Below are positions 10,448 through 20,567 of a DNA stretch of 64,000 bases, in pieces. The translations under genes and the position numbers were made by a program. The notes below the pieces were generated by a model. That model was not told the DNA's origin. It worked only from the letters and a program-made list of their open reading frames with translations, and did no database searches. This stretch comes from Hofstenia miamia (lineage: Eukaryota > Xenacoelomorpha > Acoela > Hofsteniidae), in contig CABFPE010001106.1 in NCBI GenBank assembly GCA_900660155.1, positions 1 to 64,000 of the forward strand, read 5' to 3'. How positions within the stretch are numbered: the stretch's first letter is position 1; every line of letters begins with the position of its first letter.

Positions 10448-10830
10448 CTGTCATAGTAAAAAGTGAACATTTGTGAAAAATTTATTCCTGTGTTTGAAAC
10501 ACATGAATATATATTTTTCAATGAAAAATCCGATTTTTGTAATAACTTTCAAATTCTTCTCAAGCCTAGAGTTTAGCTAATATAGCGGGTTAAAACTCAT
10601 GAGCAACAACTAACCTCCTCAATTCCACTTAAGTAAACAAAGTCAATATTTTACAATAGGTGGGCTCAAAAAATCGAATTACTTACATTATGAAAATTTG
10701 TTTACCCAAATGCAGCAACAAACAAAAACCTGTTGTAATTAATTCCTTTGTAATTATGAATTTTATTTATATCGTTTTTGTGTAATAAATATTAAGTGAC
10801 ATTCAAATTGAGATCAATGTTGTTTACATT

Positions 10831-11047
10831 ACCTTACTTTACTTTGCTTTACTTAAGACATCGTACACTGCCGTAAAGGTTTACTTAAAAATCGAACAGA
10901 ACCGATTGTGTAATTATCTATTTGAACCCTTACTTTACTTTACTTAATAGTTCGTACACTGCCGGTAAGTAAAAATTTTTTACTTTACTTTACTTTACTT
11001 ACCGGCAGTGTACGACAAGTCTTATCCGGTTAATCGCCTCCAGCCCT
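10831..11047. repeat. (TTTAC)n tracts with a 21-bp perfect inverted repeat
   Basis: Three short TTTAC/TTTGC arrays (about 10835-10856, 10928-10946, 10978-11000) each adjoin a copy of CGTACACTGCCGG: direct at 10862 (diverged) and 10953, and inverted at 10998-11014. Bases 10953-10973 and 10994-11014 are exact reverse complements over 21 positions, so this DNA or RNA can fold into a long hairpin. The block ends near CCTCCAGCCCTAG, which resembles a hAT-type terminus. It is probably a fold-back or MITE-like element, but I could not define its left end. Confidence 0.6.
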
Positions 11048-13790
11048 AGTTCAGGCGCGTCGTTTGCAAAATTATAGTTTGAGCTTAAAATGAAAATTAT
11101 TAAAGAAACAACTTACTTTTAGAACTACTGTACAATAAATGTATATAATATTCGTAAATTTAAGATAATTTAATGTGAAAAACTTTTAAGAGTGAATTAT
11201 AAATATTTTATGCCATCTAGCGTATAATAATTTTCTTTCACATTATTTTAAATTTCCTACAGAAATAATTTTAAAAAATGTTTCCATTTTAGACGATCAA
11301 ACTATATGCTAACAATTTGGTAGTTAACTATTGTAGGCTTCCCTCCCCAATCAAAAAGCTTCGTGACACAAAGCTAATAATTATGCAAAACTCTTTGAGT
11401 CAACTGCCCCATCTATTACCTCAAATTTGAGTATTTTTTCCATGTATACGTCACCATTGGTCTCAGAGATGGACATGTGCCGAAAAATTAGGCCCCTGCC
11501 ATGCCCTGCCCTGCCCAGATCATATTGATCTCTGTTTTTATTATTGTATCGTCTACTGCCATCGGTTGAACCCAGTTCCTATCTTTACCCTCTACCTATG
11601 TAAAACAAGGAAGTAAGATGTATTGGAATAGGGGATTTTTTAATGGTGCGTGTGAAATGTCAAAATATTTTTATAACCCCTTGAGACACAATCTCTACAA
11701 TTGCACGGATGTAGAAACTAGATTTTTATTGAGATGTGAATTTATATTCAACCTTGAATATCTTTGTTTTTAAATCAAGCTACTTTTTCGTTACCTTAAA
11801 ATTAATTTGGTCTAAATATTGCCATAATTTAGTATTGAAGCAACCTTGTAAAAATTAGCATTCCGCAAAATTGAAAATATGGTGAAACTAGTTGAATTTG
11901 AGTTATTCACAAATCATAATATATCTTCCCAAGAAACAAGTTTTTGCATGTCTTTTTTTATCATAATTCGTAAGACACTATAAGTAAAATGTTTTCAGCA
12001 AAAATATGTCATTAAAATATTATTACTTTTGTAAAAAAATCACATGATTAAGCCATAATGTGTACAAATTTGCACAACAGACAATTTCAATGAAGATATA
12101 AGCAATAGAAAAAATTCTTACTGTCATCAGGAACCATTGAGACTAGCAGTGCTGAGCGGCCATATAGATATTTTTTAGCACTACCATACAATGTGCATGT
12201 CTGAGGGGGATAATTATATATAGAACTAAGAAGGTTTTCTGTATTTATCAGTGATTGATTCTTTAATGCACTGTATAAGAATATAACAGGCTTTTGCCTT
12301 TAGTTTCTAGTTTTACTACTTATGGAGACTTATAAGAAAGGCATTTAGAATGGATTAACGTAGAACAATTTTCTGAAGTTTTTTTATTGAAATTGTTATT
12401 CAATTTACAAATGAATTTGTTTTGAAGACTACATGTTAAAAATAAGCGATTTAATTCTGTAAAAGTCAGTATTAAGGATTGTTTAATAAGCCTGCGTGTT
12501 GACCAACCTGCTAACAGGGTTCGGTTTTTGTGTAAAATGTGATTCATTTTCTGGTAAAAAGAAAATTGATGTAATTACAATTTGATTTCTTAAAATTACT
12601 TAGTAATTCTTGGTTAAATTTTTTACAAAAAATGCAAGATTAGTGGGATGTAAAATATTTTGAGCAGTTTCCAGCATGTTTTCTACATGCATAGCTATAT
12701 TCAACATCATGCAAATCCAAACTTGTTCTAATTGAAGTAGATTCCGTTCGAGTGTGAAAAAATATTGTATACATTTCAATTACGGCAAAGACTAAAATAT
12801 GTTAACTTATTTAATTCATTATTTTAAATGACAAATTTCAAATTAGTAACATTTCATCTTTGTTTGCAAAAAGATTTATCATCTATGATAATGCCAAAAA
12901 TTGGGATTTTACAAGATAATTAAAAATACTAGTAATGAAGAATGCGTTTAAAAAAATTTATACATTCTATTTGAGAAAATCAACTCAAATTTTTTTAAGC
13001 AGTTTTCTGTTTTTTTATATCCTAGAAATATATAAGGGCCTATTTGCAATTTCCGGCTGACTACGAATGCTTGCTCTGCTTCGGTGTTGATATACTAAGC
13101 ACTAATATTATTTCTAAAGCGAAATAGAAAAAATATGGCTTTGCCCACGCTTGCTATTCATAAAAAATTGAATGGGACCTTCATCTTGCGATATGGTTGG
13201 CATTGGAGTTAAATTGTTTCCAACTTTGTATGATATCCACTTCTAAATTTCACCCAATCATTCAATACAGGTATATTGTCTATTTAAGGCTAACTACTAT
13301 CTCTTTTATATGTTTCATATTATTTTGTAAGAAATTCAAATGTGTAACTTCTTTTTAATTCTTTCTAATTTTTTTAAAACATGATTATGATAATTACCCC
13401 CAAAGCTCACTGCCAATTAAGCCAACCAGTATGAATCTCATGAAATTTTGAAGAGCGACTTCTGTATTCTGCACCAATTTTAAATTTAGAATTTCTTAGC
13501 ACATAAAATGTTACACAACATGTTTCGTTTTTAATGTTTGAGATGTGTTAACATTATTGTTACGTATTGCTACGTTCATTCCTATTAATTCTCCTTTTAG
13601 AAGAGTGTATGTATTATTTTTGAACATTCGATCACCATGTCAATTCTGGCAATCGTGCAAATATTTTGACCAGATAAAGCTTTGCAAATTACAGAGTGTG
13701 TCCAAACCTGTCTACAGAGAATAAGTGATAACTTTCGTGATGAATGAACGGAAGCTAAATGATGTGAACCAACTGCTTTTTTATGCAACA
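11048..13790. other. AT-rich sequence, no gene recognised
   Basis: I see only a short imperfect TGCCC repeat at about 11497-11517 and chance open frames. Confidence 0.4.
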
Positions 13791-13807
13791 TTACTGAATT
13801 ATATATT

Positions 13808-14158
13808 ATGTTGTTGGCTGATCCCTTTCGAGGGTTTTCTGCAGCCATTTTTGGTTCTCTAATATTTTTTATTGGATTTACAGCTACGGTAACTGTGATT
13901 AGCATATGGCGCCTATTTGACTATTTTGTAATGGGAAATAAAAATGTAATTATCCAATCGCGTTTAAGTGCAACTAAAAAGAATGAAATGACCACGATTC
14001 ATCGAGCTAAGAAGCGTGCAAAATCTATTAACGCACTAAATAATAGTACAGAACTTAGTCAGACAAGAACGTTGGTACAAATGCGAAGAGGCAGCATCAA
14101 CACTGTCTGTGAATATAAGCCCCTTCGATTACAGTCCACATTGGAGGAAGATTTATAA
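13808..14158 (+). CDS. Unidentified single-pass membrane protein or 3' exon
   Basis: The frame of 116 codons ends in a natural stop. Residues about 10-34 (FSAAIFGSLIFFIGF onward) are a strong hydrophobic segment. A polar, basic tail with Ser/Thr follows (KKRAKSINAL, VQMRRGSI) and an acidic end (TLEEDL). The Lys/Arg-rich side after the helix suggests a cytoplasmic C-terminus. The frame is open for about 16 codons upstream of the Met, so it could equally be the last exon of a longer gene. I recognise no family. Codon use and amino-acid balance look more coding-like than neighbouring frames. Confidence 0.4.
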   Translation: MLLADPFRGFSAAIFGSLIFFIGFTATVTVISIWRLFDYFVMGNKNVIIQSRLSATKKNEMTTIHRAKKRAKSINALNNSTELSQTRTLVQMRRGSINTVCEYKPLRLQSTLEEDL

Positions 14159-14357
14159 ATTCTATATGCAATTTTGTATGCTTTATGTTTTATTTAATAC
14201 AGGTATTTTTTCATATTTAAAGCAATTGAATGATATTATGGGTGTAATTATTTGTACACATTCCTAACAAATATTATTTTCATTATTACTTCAAGTAATT
14301 AATATTTTGTTTCCATTTGTTAAAAGAGAATATTATAATTTTAAATTTTATGCACTG

Positions 14358-14361
<4 letters not shown>

Positions 14362-14414
<53 letters not shown>
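14362..14414. repeat. (AT)n microsatellite
   Basis: About 26 uninterrupted TA/AT units. It lies between the two unidentified frames at 13.8-14.2 and 14.4-14.8 kb. Confidence 0.95.
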
Positions 14415-14415
<1 letters not shown>

Positions 14416-14443
14416 CGTTACTCATACGTTACGCAAAATTTTA

Positions 14444-14767
14444 ATGTGGTGCTATTGTCATCAATTAAATAAATTGATCACTCAGATTCTTCCAAGGAGC
14501 ACTTTATTTATCCGAATTTCAATTTGTGTAAATATTTTCCAGCATTTCATATTGGATTTGCAAATGTGCATCAAATATATTGAGCCATATGTATATTTAG
14601 CAAATGTAAATTCATCAACTGCTGCGCTGCGTGTTTATAAGACTCGTTACAAGCGACATAATGATCAATACAGTATCACAAATATAGCAAGGTTAACTTC
14701 GAAACACACAAGTTCAGTTTTAGACAAACGAAAGATAGGCCAAGCTCGGAGGATGAACGGTAGCTAA
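14444..14767 (+). CDS. Unidentified open frame, possible 3' exon
   Basis: This frame has 107 codons. Its second half (from about 14542, just after an acceptor-like TAAATATTTTCCAG) is the more convincing part: a hydrophobic start, then YLANVNSSTAALRVYKTRYK and a Ser/Thr/Lys-rich tail ending ARRMNGS. The NSST pattern followed by a basic stretch faintly recalls the end of helix 7 and the tail of a rhodopsin-type receptor, but NPxxY is absent and I do not claim that. It could belong with the frame at 13808-14158 or be chance. Confidence 0.25.
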   Translation: MWCYCHQLNKLITQILPRSTLFIRISICVNIFQHFILDLQMCIKYIEPYVYLANVNSSTAALRVYKTRYKRHNDQYSITNIARLTSKHTSSVLDKRKIGQARRMNGS

Positions 14768-15421
14768 TGGCTAGAGCAGAGCTGGAAGGTTAGCAGTCTT
14801 CAAATGCTTTTGGCTTGAATTAGTCAAAGTAGTGTACAATAAATTCTCAGACACAGTTTTTGCTTCTATCCATGTAACTTAAAGCACAACCAAAAACCTT
14901 CTAAAAGAAATTTAATACGCTAACAATTGAAAATGTAAGCGTATAATATACTTGTAAATTCCCAAAATTTGAATTTAACGCCTAAAGCTGAATGCATAGA
15001 ATTGGATATAAATAAGCAACCAATGTTTATTTAAAAGTCAAATGAAAATACAAAATATAGAAAACAGCTTAATAGGGCTTAAGTCTGCTACATTCAAATA
15101 TAGTTTTCATATTAAGAAATAAAAATAAGTTCAGTTTGGAAACATGTAATTTTGTTTCCTATCTCATTTGGCCACTTAATAATTATAAATAACAATTCCA
15201 TAACTTTAAGGTTCTCTAGAACAATAAATTTCGAAGTTTAAAGTACCTACGTGTATCAGAATTTACTAAAATGGTCATTGATTGTCTTATATTTAAATAC
15301 GTATTAACTATTTATTTAAACTCCGACTTTTGTGTACAGTTGTTAACCTCGTAGAATTGAATAAACAACTTCCTGATGATTCGTGTCATCATTACAATCA
15401 AAATTCAGCAAGTGGATTTAA

Positions 15422-15503
15422 ATGGGTGGTTTCTTTTCAAGACTTTTTAGATCGAAAAGCTGGCAGGTTCTAATGTTAGGCCTTGATTCAGCTGGAAAAA
15501 CAA
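15422..15503 (+). CDS. ARF-like GTPase exon 1
   Basis: Encodes the myristoylation start MGG, a short basic-aromatic helix and the P-loop. It ends in phase 1 after ACA A, with donor GTGAGT. An acceptor-like ATTCAG lies 10-15 bases upstream of the ATG, so a non-coding 5' exon or trans-spliced leader is possible. Confidence 0.92.
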
Positions 15504-18122
15504 GTGAGTTTTCGCTGTCTTCTGTCATTATCTTAAACAGTCATAATTAAGACAATTTGTATTATTATCTAGTATTCGTCTGAAGTACAAAATATAGAAC
15601 GTATTGAGAAATTAAATCTATTTAGCTAAGTACTTTTGCATAGTTCATTTATTTACCAATTCACAACCCAAACTTCCTCTTCACTCGATGATTCTGAACT
15701 CGAAGAAGACGACGAGTCATCATTTTCAAAACCATATGCTGCCATATTGGCTAAGCCAGAATGACTAGTCATAGCATGGTAAGGATTGTAAGATTGCATT
15801 AACGGTCGAAAATTTTGCGCCGCACTTTCTAAGGGTTTCACTGTTACTTGCAAAGATGGCATTGTTAGAGTTTTTTCATCAAGAACAGAGTTTTGATGTT
15901 GCAGAGGAAGGGAAAGCTTCAGCGATGGAGTGTTTACAACTTGTGTTACAGGTTGTGGAAGTGGTCTATTTGAAGCAATGTCTGTGGTAGATGTAACTGG
16001 AAGTCCGGTCATCAGGTTATTTGGCTGATCAATTTTAATATTTTTCTTATCAACTGCACCCTCGGATGAAGCAATTTTCTGAATGCTTTCAGAATTCTTG
16101 TTATCGTGTGACATTTTTCTCGCAATAGAGTCTAAAACTCAGGTTGTAAAATATAATTATTGAAAGACAATATTAATTAAAGTACCAAATATTTCAATTT
16201 TCACCTTTTCTTAGTCTAGAAAATATTCCATTTACGTCATTCTTCGTAGAATACTTCATATTTTCAAATTCGTCTTCCACTTTCTCAAATCGTGAGTTAG
16301 GAAGAAGCGCATCTCTAATTTCATAGATGCTGTTGTCATCATTATAAAGAAATTCTATGTTATTTTGAATGGCTAAAAGTTTGTTTCCTGTTCTTAATGA
16401 TTCTTCTATGGCAGCTTTTGTTGCGTATTTTTTTGATCCACCATAATATAGTAAATCATTCTTGTGACTCATTTCGCGTGCTTCCCACGTAACGTAGCGT
16501 CTTATATTTTTATGTTGTTATACTATAAGATTTACAACAGGAAAATACAATACACGTATGCATTTGGAAATTAAGCTTAAAACTTACTAAAATGGCAGTA
16601 ATTTATTAATTATTTTGGGTACGAGATGATTTTTATTTTCAAAATTTCTGCTATCAGCTGCAAAATCAGAATTTCTAGAAAAATGAAAAATATCATTGAA
16701 AAAAATTTTGGGAAACGCATTTTAATATATGGAAGCCTTTTTCTAACAACTGCTGTAATAATTTAGTAACTACTAAAAACTGCAATTACTAAATTATAGT
16801 GGGAGGTAGATTTACTCTTAATTAAAGAACTTATTGTTTTCTTTAGCGATTTTATACAAACTTCGCTACAATTTGACCAGTGGGACGATTCCAACACATG
16901 GATTCAACTACGAAACCATTCAATTTGGAAGATCAAAGTTTAACGTTTGGGTATTCGTTTTTTCAATTTTTTTCACTGAACTTCGGCCATGAAATTTGTA
17001 TTGAAACTCTTTTAAAATATTGAAATAGAATGCTTAATAAAGTTAATCAACAGCTGAACATGCGTCAAGCATTTTGTAGAACCATATTTTTTCTACATGG
17101 GTTACTTCCTCATATATCATCCAATAAGAGACGCTGAATTACATGTTTGTCAAAATATCATGTATTCTACCGCAATATGCATTCTTTCTAATTATTTACA
17201 CTACATTTACATTGATCCCTATTGCTAATCTTATTTCAATTGTCAAAATATTAATCATAGGATATTGGAGGTCAAGAACGAATGCGACATTTATGGTCTT
17301 CATACTTCCAAGGCACCACTTCCATCATCTATGTCATTGATTGCGCAGATCGGAAGCGAATCTCAGATGCATGTCATGAACTTCATAAAATTCTCGAACA
17401 TCAACTTTTGCATCACTTACCTGTTTTAATTTTTGCAAACAAACAGGACTTACCAGGAGGTAGGCATCTAAAAGTCCATTACAAAAATTAGGAAACCTTT
17501 AAACTTATTAAAATTTGCAAAAATAAATGCTCATACAATTTATAAATAAAGAACGTTATCCTCATTATGTGCTTTATAATACGAGCATTAGGTTTGTTGT
17601 GCAACATGTACATGTATATATGAATGTCTTCCATAGATTTACTTAAGACTACAATGGTAGCAGTTCTATAATCCTTATTGCTAAATCTGAATTCGAAGGT
17701 ATATTTTACACTTTCTTCTCCTGTTTTGCATTTCTCATGGTTTTACTAATATATTTATTATTTGCATTAGATTTTAAAAACTAAGCCTAATCCTGCCGTT
17801 TTTTGTGAATTATCCTTTTGCCCAAGAATGGAAATTTTGATTAGAATTTAACGGAATTGCACAGATTTTAATTATGATTGAAAAGAGAGTGCTACTTGGA
17901 AAATATTTATCCTGATTACCCAATCTTGTTAATTAGTTATTTTATAATTACCTTGATGCTTTTTAACACGACAGTTTAGCAGTACAAGCCGAAGAGTTAC
18001 AGGAGCGCTTAGAGTTGGATAAAATATCTACAATGCGTTCATATTGGGTTCAAGGATCTTGTGCAATCACTGGTGTTGGCATTAAAGAAGGATTCGATTG
18101 GCTGGTAACAAACACAAATTAG
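15422..18122 (+). CDS. ARF-like small GTPase (four exons, 175 residues)
   Basis: The coding exons are 15422-15503, 16847-16950, 17261-17459 and 17980-18122, all with GT-AG junctions and matching phases. The 175-residue product has the full ARF/ARL layout: Gly2-Gly3 for N-myristoylation, P-loop GLDSAGKT (20-27) completed by Thr28 across the first intron, switch I TIPTHGFNYET (41-51), switch II WDIGGQ (62-67, keeping the glutamine needed for hydrolysis), NKQD (122-125) and SCA (155-157). ARF/ARL proteins cycle between membrane-bound GTP and soluble GDP states and recruit coats, tethers or lipid enzymes. The subfamily is unclear: the body resembles several ARLs, and His45 replaces the hydrophobic residue after the switch I PT pair. 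Intron 1 (1,343 bp) contains a separate antisense gene; introns 2 and 3 are 310 and 520 bp. Confidence 0.93.
15653..16472 (-). CDS. Nested antisense two-exon gene (248 residues), possible KxDL-like protein
   Basis: The exons on the minus strand are 16472-16205 and 16131-15653. They join across a 73-bp intron (donor GTGAAA, acceptor GAGTTTTAG) in matching phase 1, giving 248 residues. The two frames would otherwise be separate ORFs, each with its own MSH start. Exon 1 encodes a mostly helical, charged region. Across the junction the sequence runs KNDVNGIFSRLRK-DSIARK. This resembles the KxDL motif region of KXD1 (KRDLDSIFRRIR...KLAR), a BORC/BLOC-1-associated protein of lysosome positioning, but the similarity is short and I hold it loosely. 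The C-terminal half is disordered, Ser/Pro/Gln-rich, and ends in a Ser/Glu tract followed by VWVVNW. The whole gene lies inside intron 1 of the ARF-like gene, on the opposite strand. Confidence 0.75.
16132..16204 (-). other. 73-bp intron of the nested gene
   Basis: Donor GTGAAA and acceptor TTTTAG on the minus strand; removing it keeps phase 1 and joins RLRK to DSIARK. The short length agrees with another very short intron in this window (44 bp, in the COE gene). Confidence 0.7.
16847..16950 (+). CDS. ARF-like GTPase exon 2
   Basis: Starts after TTTCTTTAG and completes Thr28. It encodes the first helix, switch I and the strand ending FNVW. The phase-0 donor GTATTC sits exactly between Trp and the Asp of the DIGGQ box. 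Confidence 0.92.
17261..17459 (+). CDS. ARF-like GTPase exon 3
   Basis: Encodes DIGGQERMRHLW, the central strand IIYVIDCAD, and the guanine-specificity box FANKQDLPG. It ends in phase 1 before donor GTAGGC. Confidence 0.95.
17980..18122 (+). CDS. ARF-like GTPase exon 4
   Basis: Starts after ACAGTTTAG and encodes AVQAEELQERL, the counterpart of the ALTPAELAERL helix in ARLs. Then comes GSCAITGVGIKEGFDWL, the SCA box and last helix, ending at TAG. Confidence 0.93.
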
Positions 18123-18568
18123 TCCTTTAAAATTTAAGACTGATTTTCGTGAACTGTAGTTTTAGTTTAATAATAACGGTAGAAATTCAAGTCATTGCCA
18201 TCTCACATTACGTTTGTAATTTAAGCGATTTGTAGCTTGAAAATAATAAAGTCAATTTTAATTGTTTTTAATTATTGAATGATAATTTTTAACACAAAGG
18301 AATGGAAGTTATTCAAATACAATAGGCTTGCAATTTCTGAACAACTATATTGAATTATAAATTATGTGTATAAGGGGGTTTTATAAAGCTATTTCTAGGC
18401 TTTTGTGTTTTATAGTTGCTACTAAGACCAAATTTATTTCAGTTGTTCTTGCTGCAATTTAAAAAAACTAGCCACCATTGTGCCAATTTGAATTGCAGAA
18501 ATGTCTACATTATATATATTTACGCGACCCCACCACATTAGAATGTCGAAGAAAATTGCAGTTATTTG

Positions 18569-18572
<4 letters not shown>

Positions 18573-18602
<30 letters not shown>
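18573..18602. repeat. (AT)n microsatellite
   Basis: About 15 AT units in the downstream flank of the ARF-like gene. Confidence 0.9.
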
Positions 18603-18609
<7 letters not shown>

Positions 18610-19341
18610 GTCACTAAATCACTCTGAAATAGGGTAGGTGCAATCAAAAAATGACCTGTATATTTACTGTCGCAAAGATAATGCATAAAAAACTATAACA
18701 AAAAATAAGTTGCTTATTAGTTGTGTAAATTTAAACCTATTTTAAAATTATCAGGGATTTAATAGCATGCTTTGCTATGTGGTAGTAATACATGTAACAG
18801 GAAACATTTTGTTTTTAAGAAATTATTAAGTTTTCCTGTTTCTTCCCAAATCTCTCGCTTTTTGGTCAGTAACTCCCGGTTATATTTATTTTTTCTTGCC
18901 AGCCCGCACGTTGTGATTACCTGAACATTAGTATACAACAATGTTTCACTTAACTCAATATAGCTATTATTAAGGCTAGCTAAGTAAATATGTCTCTCAT
19001 TGGTTCTAATCACCGTTTTTCTCTATTTTGGGCTGCACTTCGTGTACTTTGGCCTAAAATATATTTGAACCTAGCAAAGTCAAGTCCAAATATTTTGTGT
19101 CGATGCTGATTTTTGCAATACATGTATATTTTATAACCATAATCGTACGCACAGCTATTTCATTTGATTGATTAGAATCGATATGGCCAGTCAATGTTTC
19201 TAAACTCTTTTGGTTTTGGATAGCAAGCTAAAGCGCTATGAAACATATGAAAGATGGTAGTATCATAGATTTGATTTGAAAAGCTATATGCTTTGATTAG
19301 ATAATGCAATAATTTCACTAACATTTTAATACCACATATGG
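18603..19341. other. Intergenic sequence, no gene recognised
   Basis: Only a chance minus-strand frame of 84 codons (18759-19013) is present, with no domain or splice signals that I trust. Confidence 0.35.
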
Positions 19342-19349
19342 ATGCACTA

Positions 19350-19571
19350 TAGGGGCGTACGCAGGATGTTTTTGATAGGGTGGTCTCAGTAGTAATTTAT
19401 TTGAGTCGTCAAAACGGTGTGAAATTCTCAAAATATTGAAAAAAAATCCTAAAAAGCATTTTAGTTTAATACTTACTCGTCATTTTTAACAGCATAAATT
19501 TTTATTTAGCTAAAAATCATTGTTGAAAATCTGACGTGGGAGCATTTCCTATGCCCCTGCATACGCCACTA
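19350..19571. mobile_element. hAT-type MITE, 222 bp (GGCGTACGC family)
   Basis: The left end TAGGGGCGTACGCAGG pairs with the right end CCTGCATACGCCACTA. The flanking octamers ATGCACTA and ATCCATTA agree at 6 of 8 positions, consistent with an aged hAT target duplication. It belongs to the same family as 28849-29012, sharing ends and internal CTGACG(T/G)GGG near the right side. Confidence 0.7.
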
Positions 19572-19697
19572 ATCCATTACAATGTGCAAGATTCGTTCTA
19601 ACATAGGTTTCATGATTTAGGGGTATTTGCTCAAGCCTGATGCTGGTAAAACAGTGAAAATAAGAAACCATTGGCCTGCCCTAAAAGGGCACCGTTA

Positions 19698-20567
19698 ACT
19701 GTTCAGACGGGTATCTTTTATGAAAGTGCGTTCAGACGAGCATCTTTTTGATGTATGCTTTTTTGATGCATCTATCGAAATTTGGGAGCGTTCAGACGAG
19801 CGTCTTTTTAATGTACATCAACATCAATTTGATGAAATTGCGTTCAGACGAGCATTATTTTGATGCACAACCACTTGTTTATTCATCAATTAAGTTTAAT
19901 AGGAATTGTGTTTTTCTATCACTAGGAAGATTATAATCAACACCTCAATTACTGATTCAAAACATTAAAATAAAAACGAATTCGATTGAATGTTTAATTC
20001 TATATATTGTTATATAATATTGCCAAGATCAAGTAGTTAATTGCTGATTTCTCAAACAACCGAAATTAATTGCTTAAAGTTTCCTTGTAATTATACAAAT
20101 GAACAATATAATTAAATTTTAATACATGTACTAATTCTGGTTTATTAGTGATTTCAATTAGATATACACGCATGTAAAATATATTGACAATACAGTGGCA
20201 TAACTTGTGAAAAACCAATATTGTTTCATTGAAAGGAATAAACGAATTTTGTTAAAAAATTGGAACATTTAGAATTCAATATCGTCAGGTTTATTTTGAA
20301 ATTAAAATTGTTGAGCTTCAAAATCCTTGTATTTGAAGACTCACGCTACTTGAGACAATCTCTCACCAAAACAAAGTCGTTAATTATTGATCGTTCAAAT
20401 GAATAATTTGCGTTCAGACGAACATCTTTTGAACTACCTCAAAAAAACGCAAGCTGTTTGTGCATCAATTTGAATGATGTGAGTTTAGACGAGCATCTTT
20501 TTGATGGATGCATTTTTGAATAAATCAAATGATATACATCAAAAGGTTCTCGTCTGAACTGAACGCA
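19698..20567. repeat. Repeat built from GCGTTCAGACGAGC motifs, MITE-like
   Basis: The motif (G)CGTTCAGACGAGCATC, usually followed by TTTTTGATG, occurs in direct orientation at about 19700, 19729, 19789, 19840, 20410 and 20481, and inverted at 20532-20565. Copies cluster in the outer 150-170 bases of each end, with about 550 bases of ordinary AT-rich DNA between. This pattern, subterminal repeated motifs plus an inverted copy at one border, suggests a non-autonomous DNA transposon with repeated transposase-binding sites. The right border abuts the 3' side of the LINE at 20568. Confidence 0.55.

Noticed and set aside
13597-13905. 102-codon minus-strand frame
   Set aside because: Overlaps the more convincing plus-strand membrane-protein frame at 13808; no domain or splice support.
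17143-17340. 65-codon plus-strand frame
   Set aside because: Reads from ARF-like intron 2 into exon 3 in the wrong frame.
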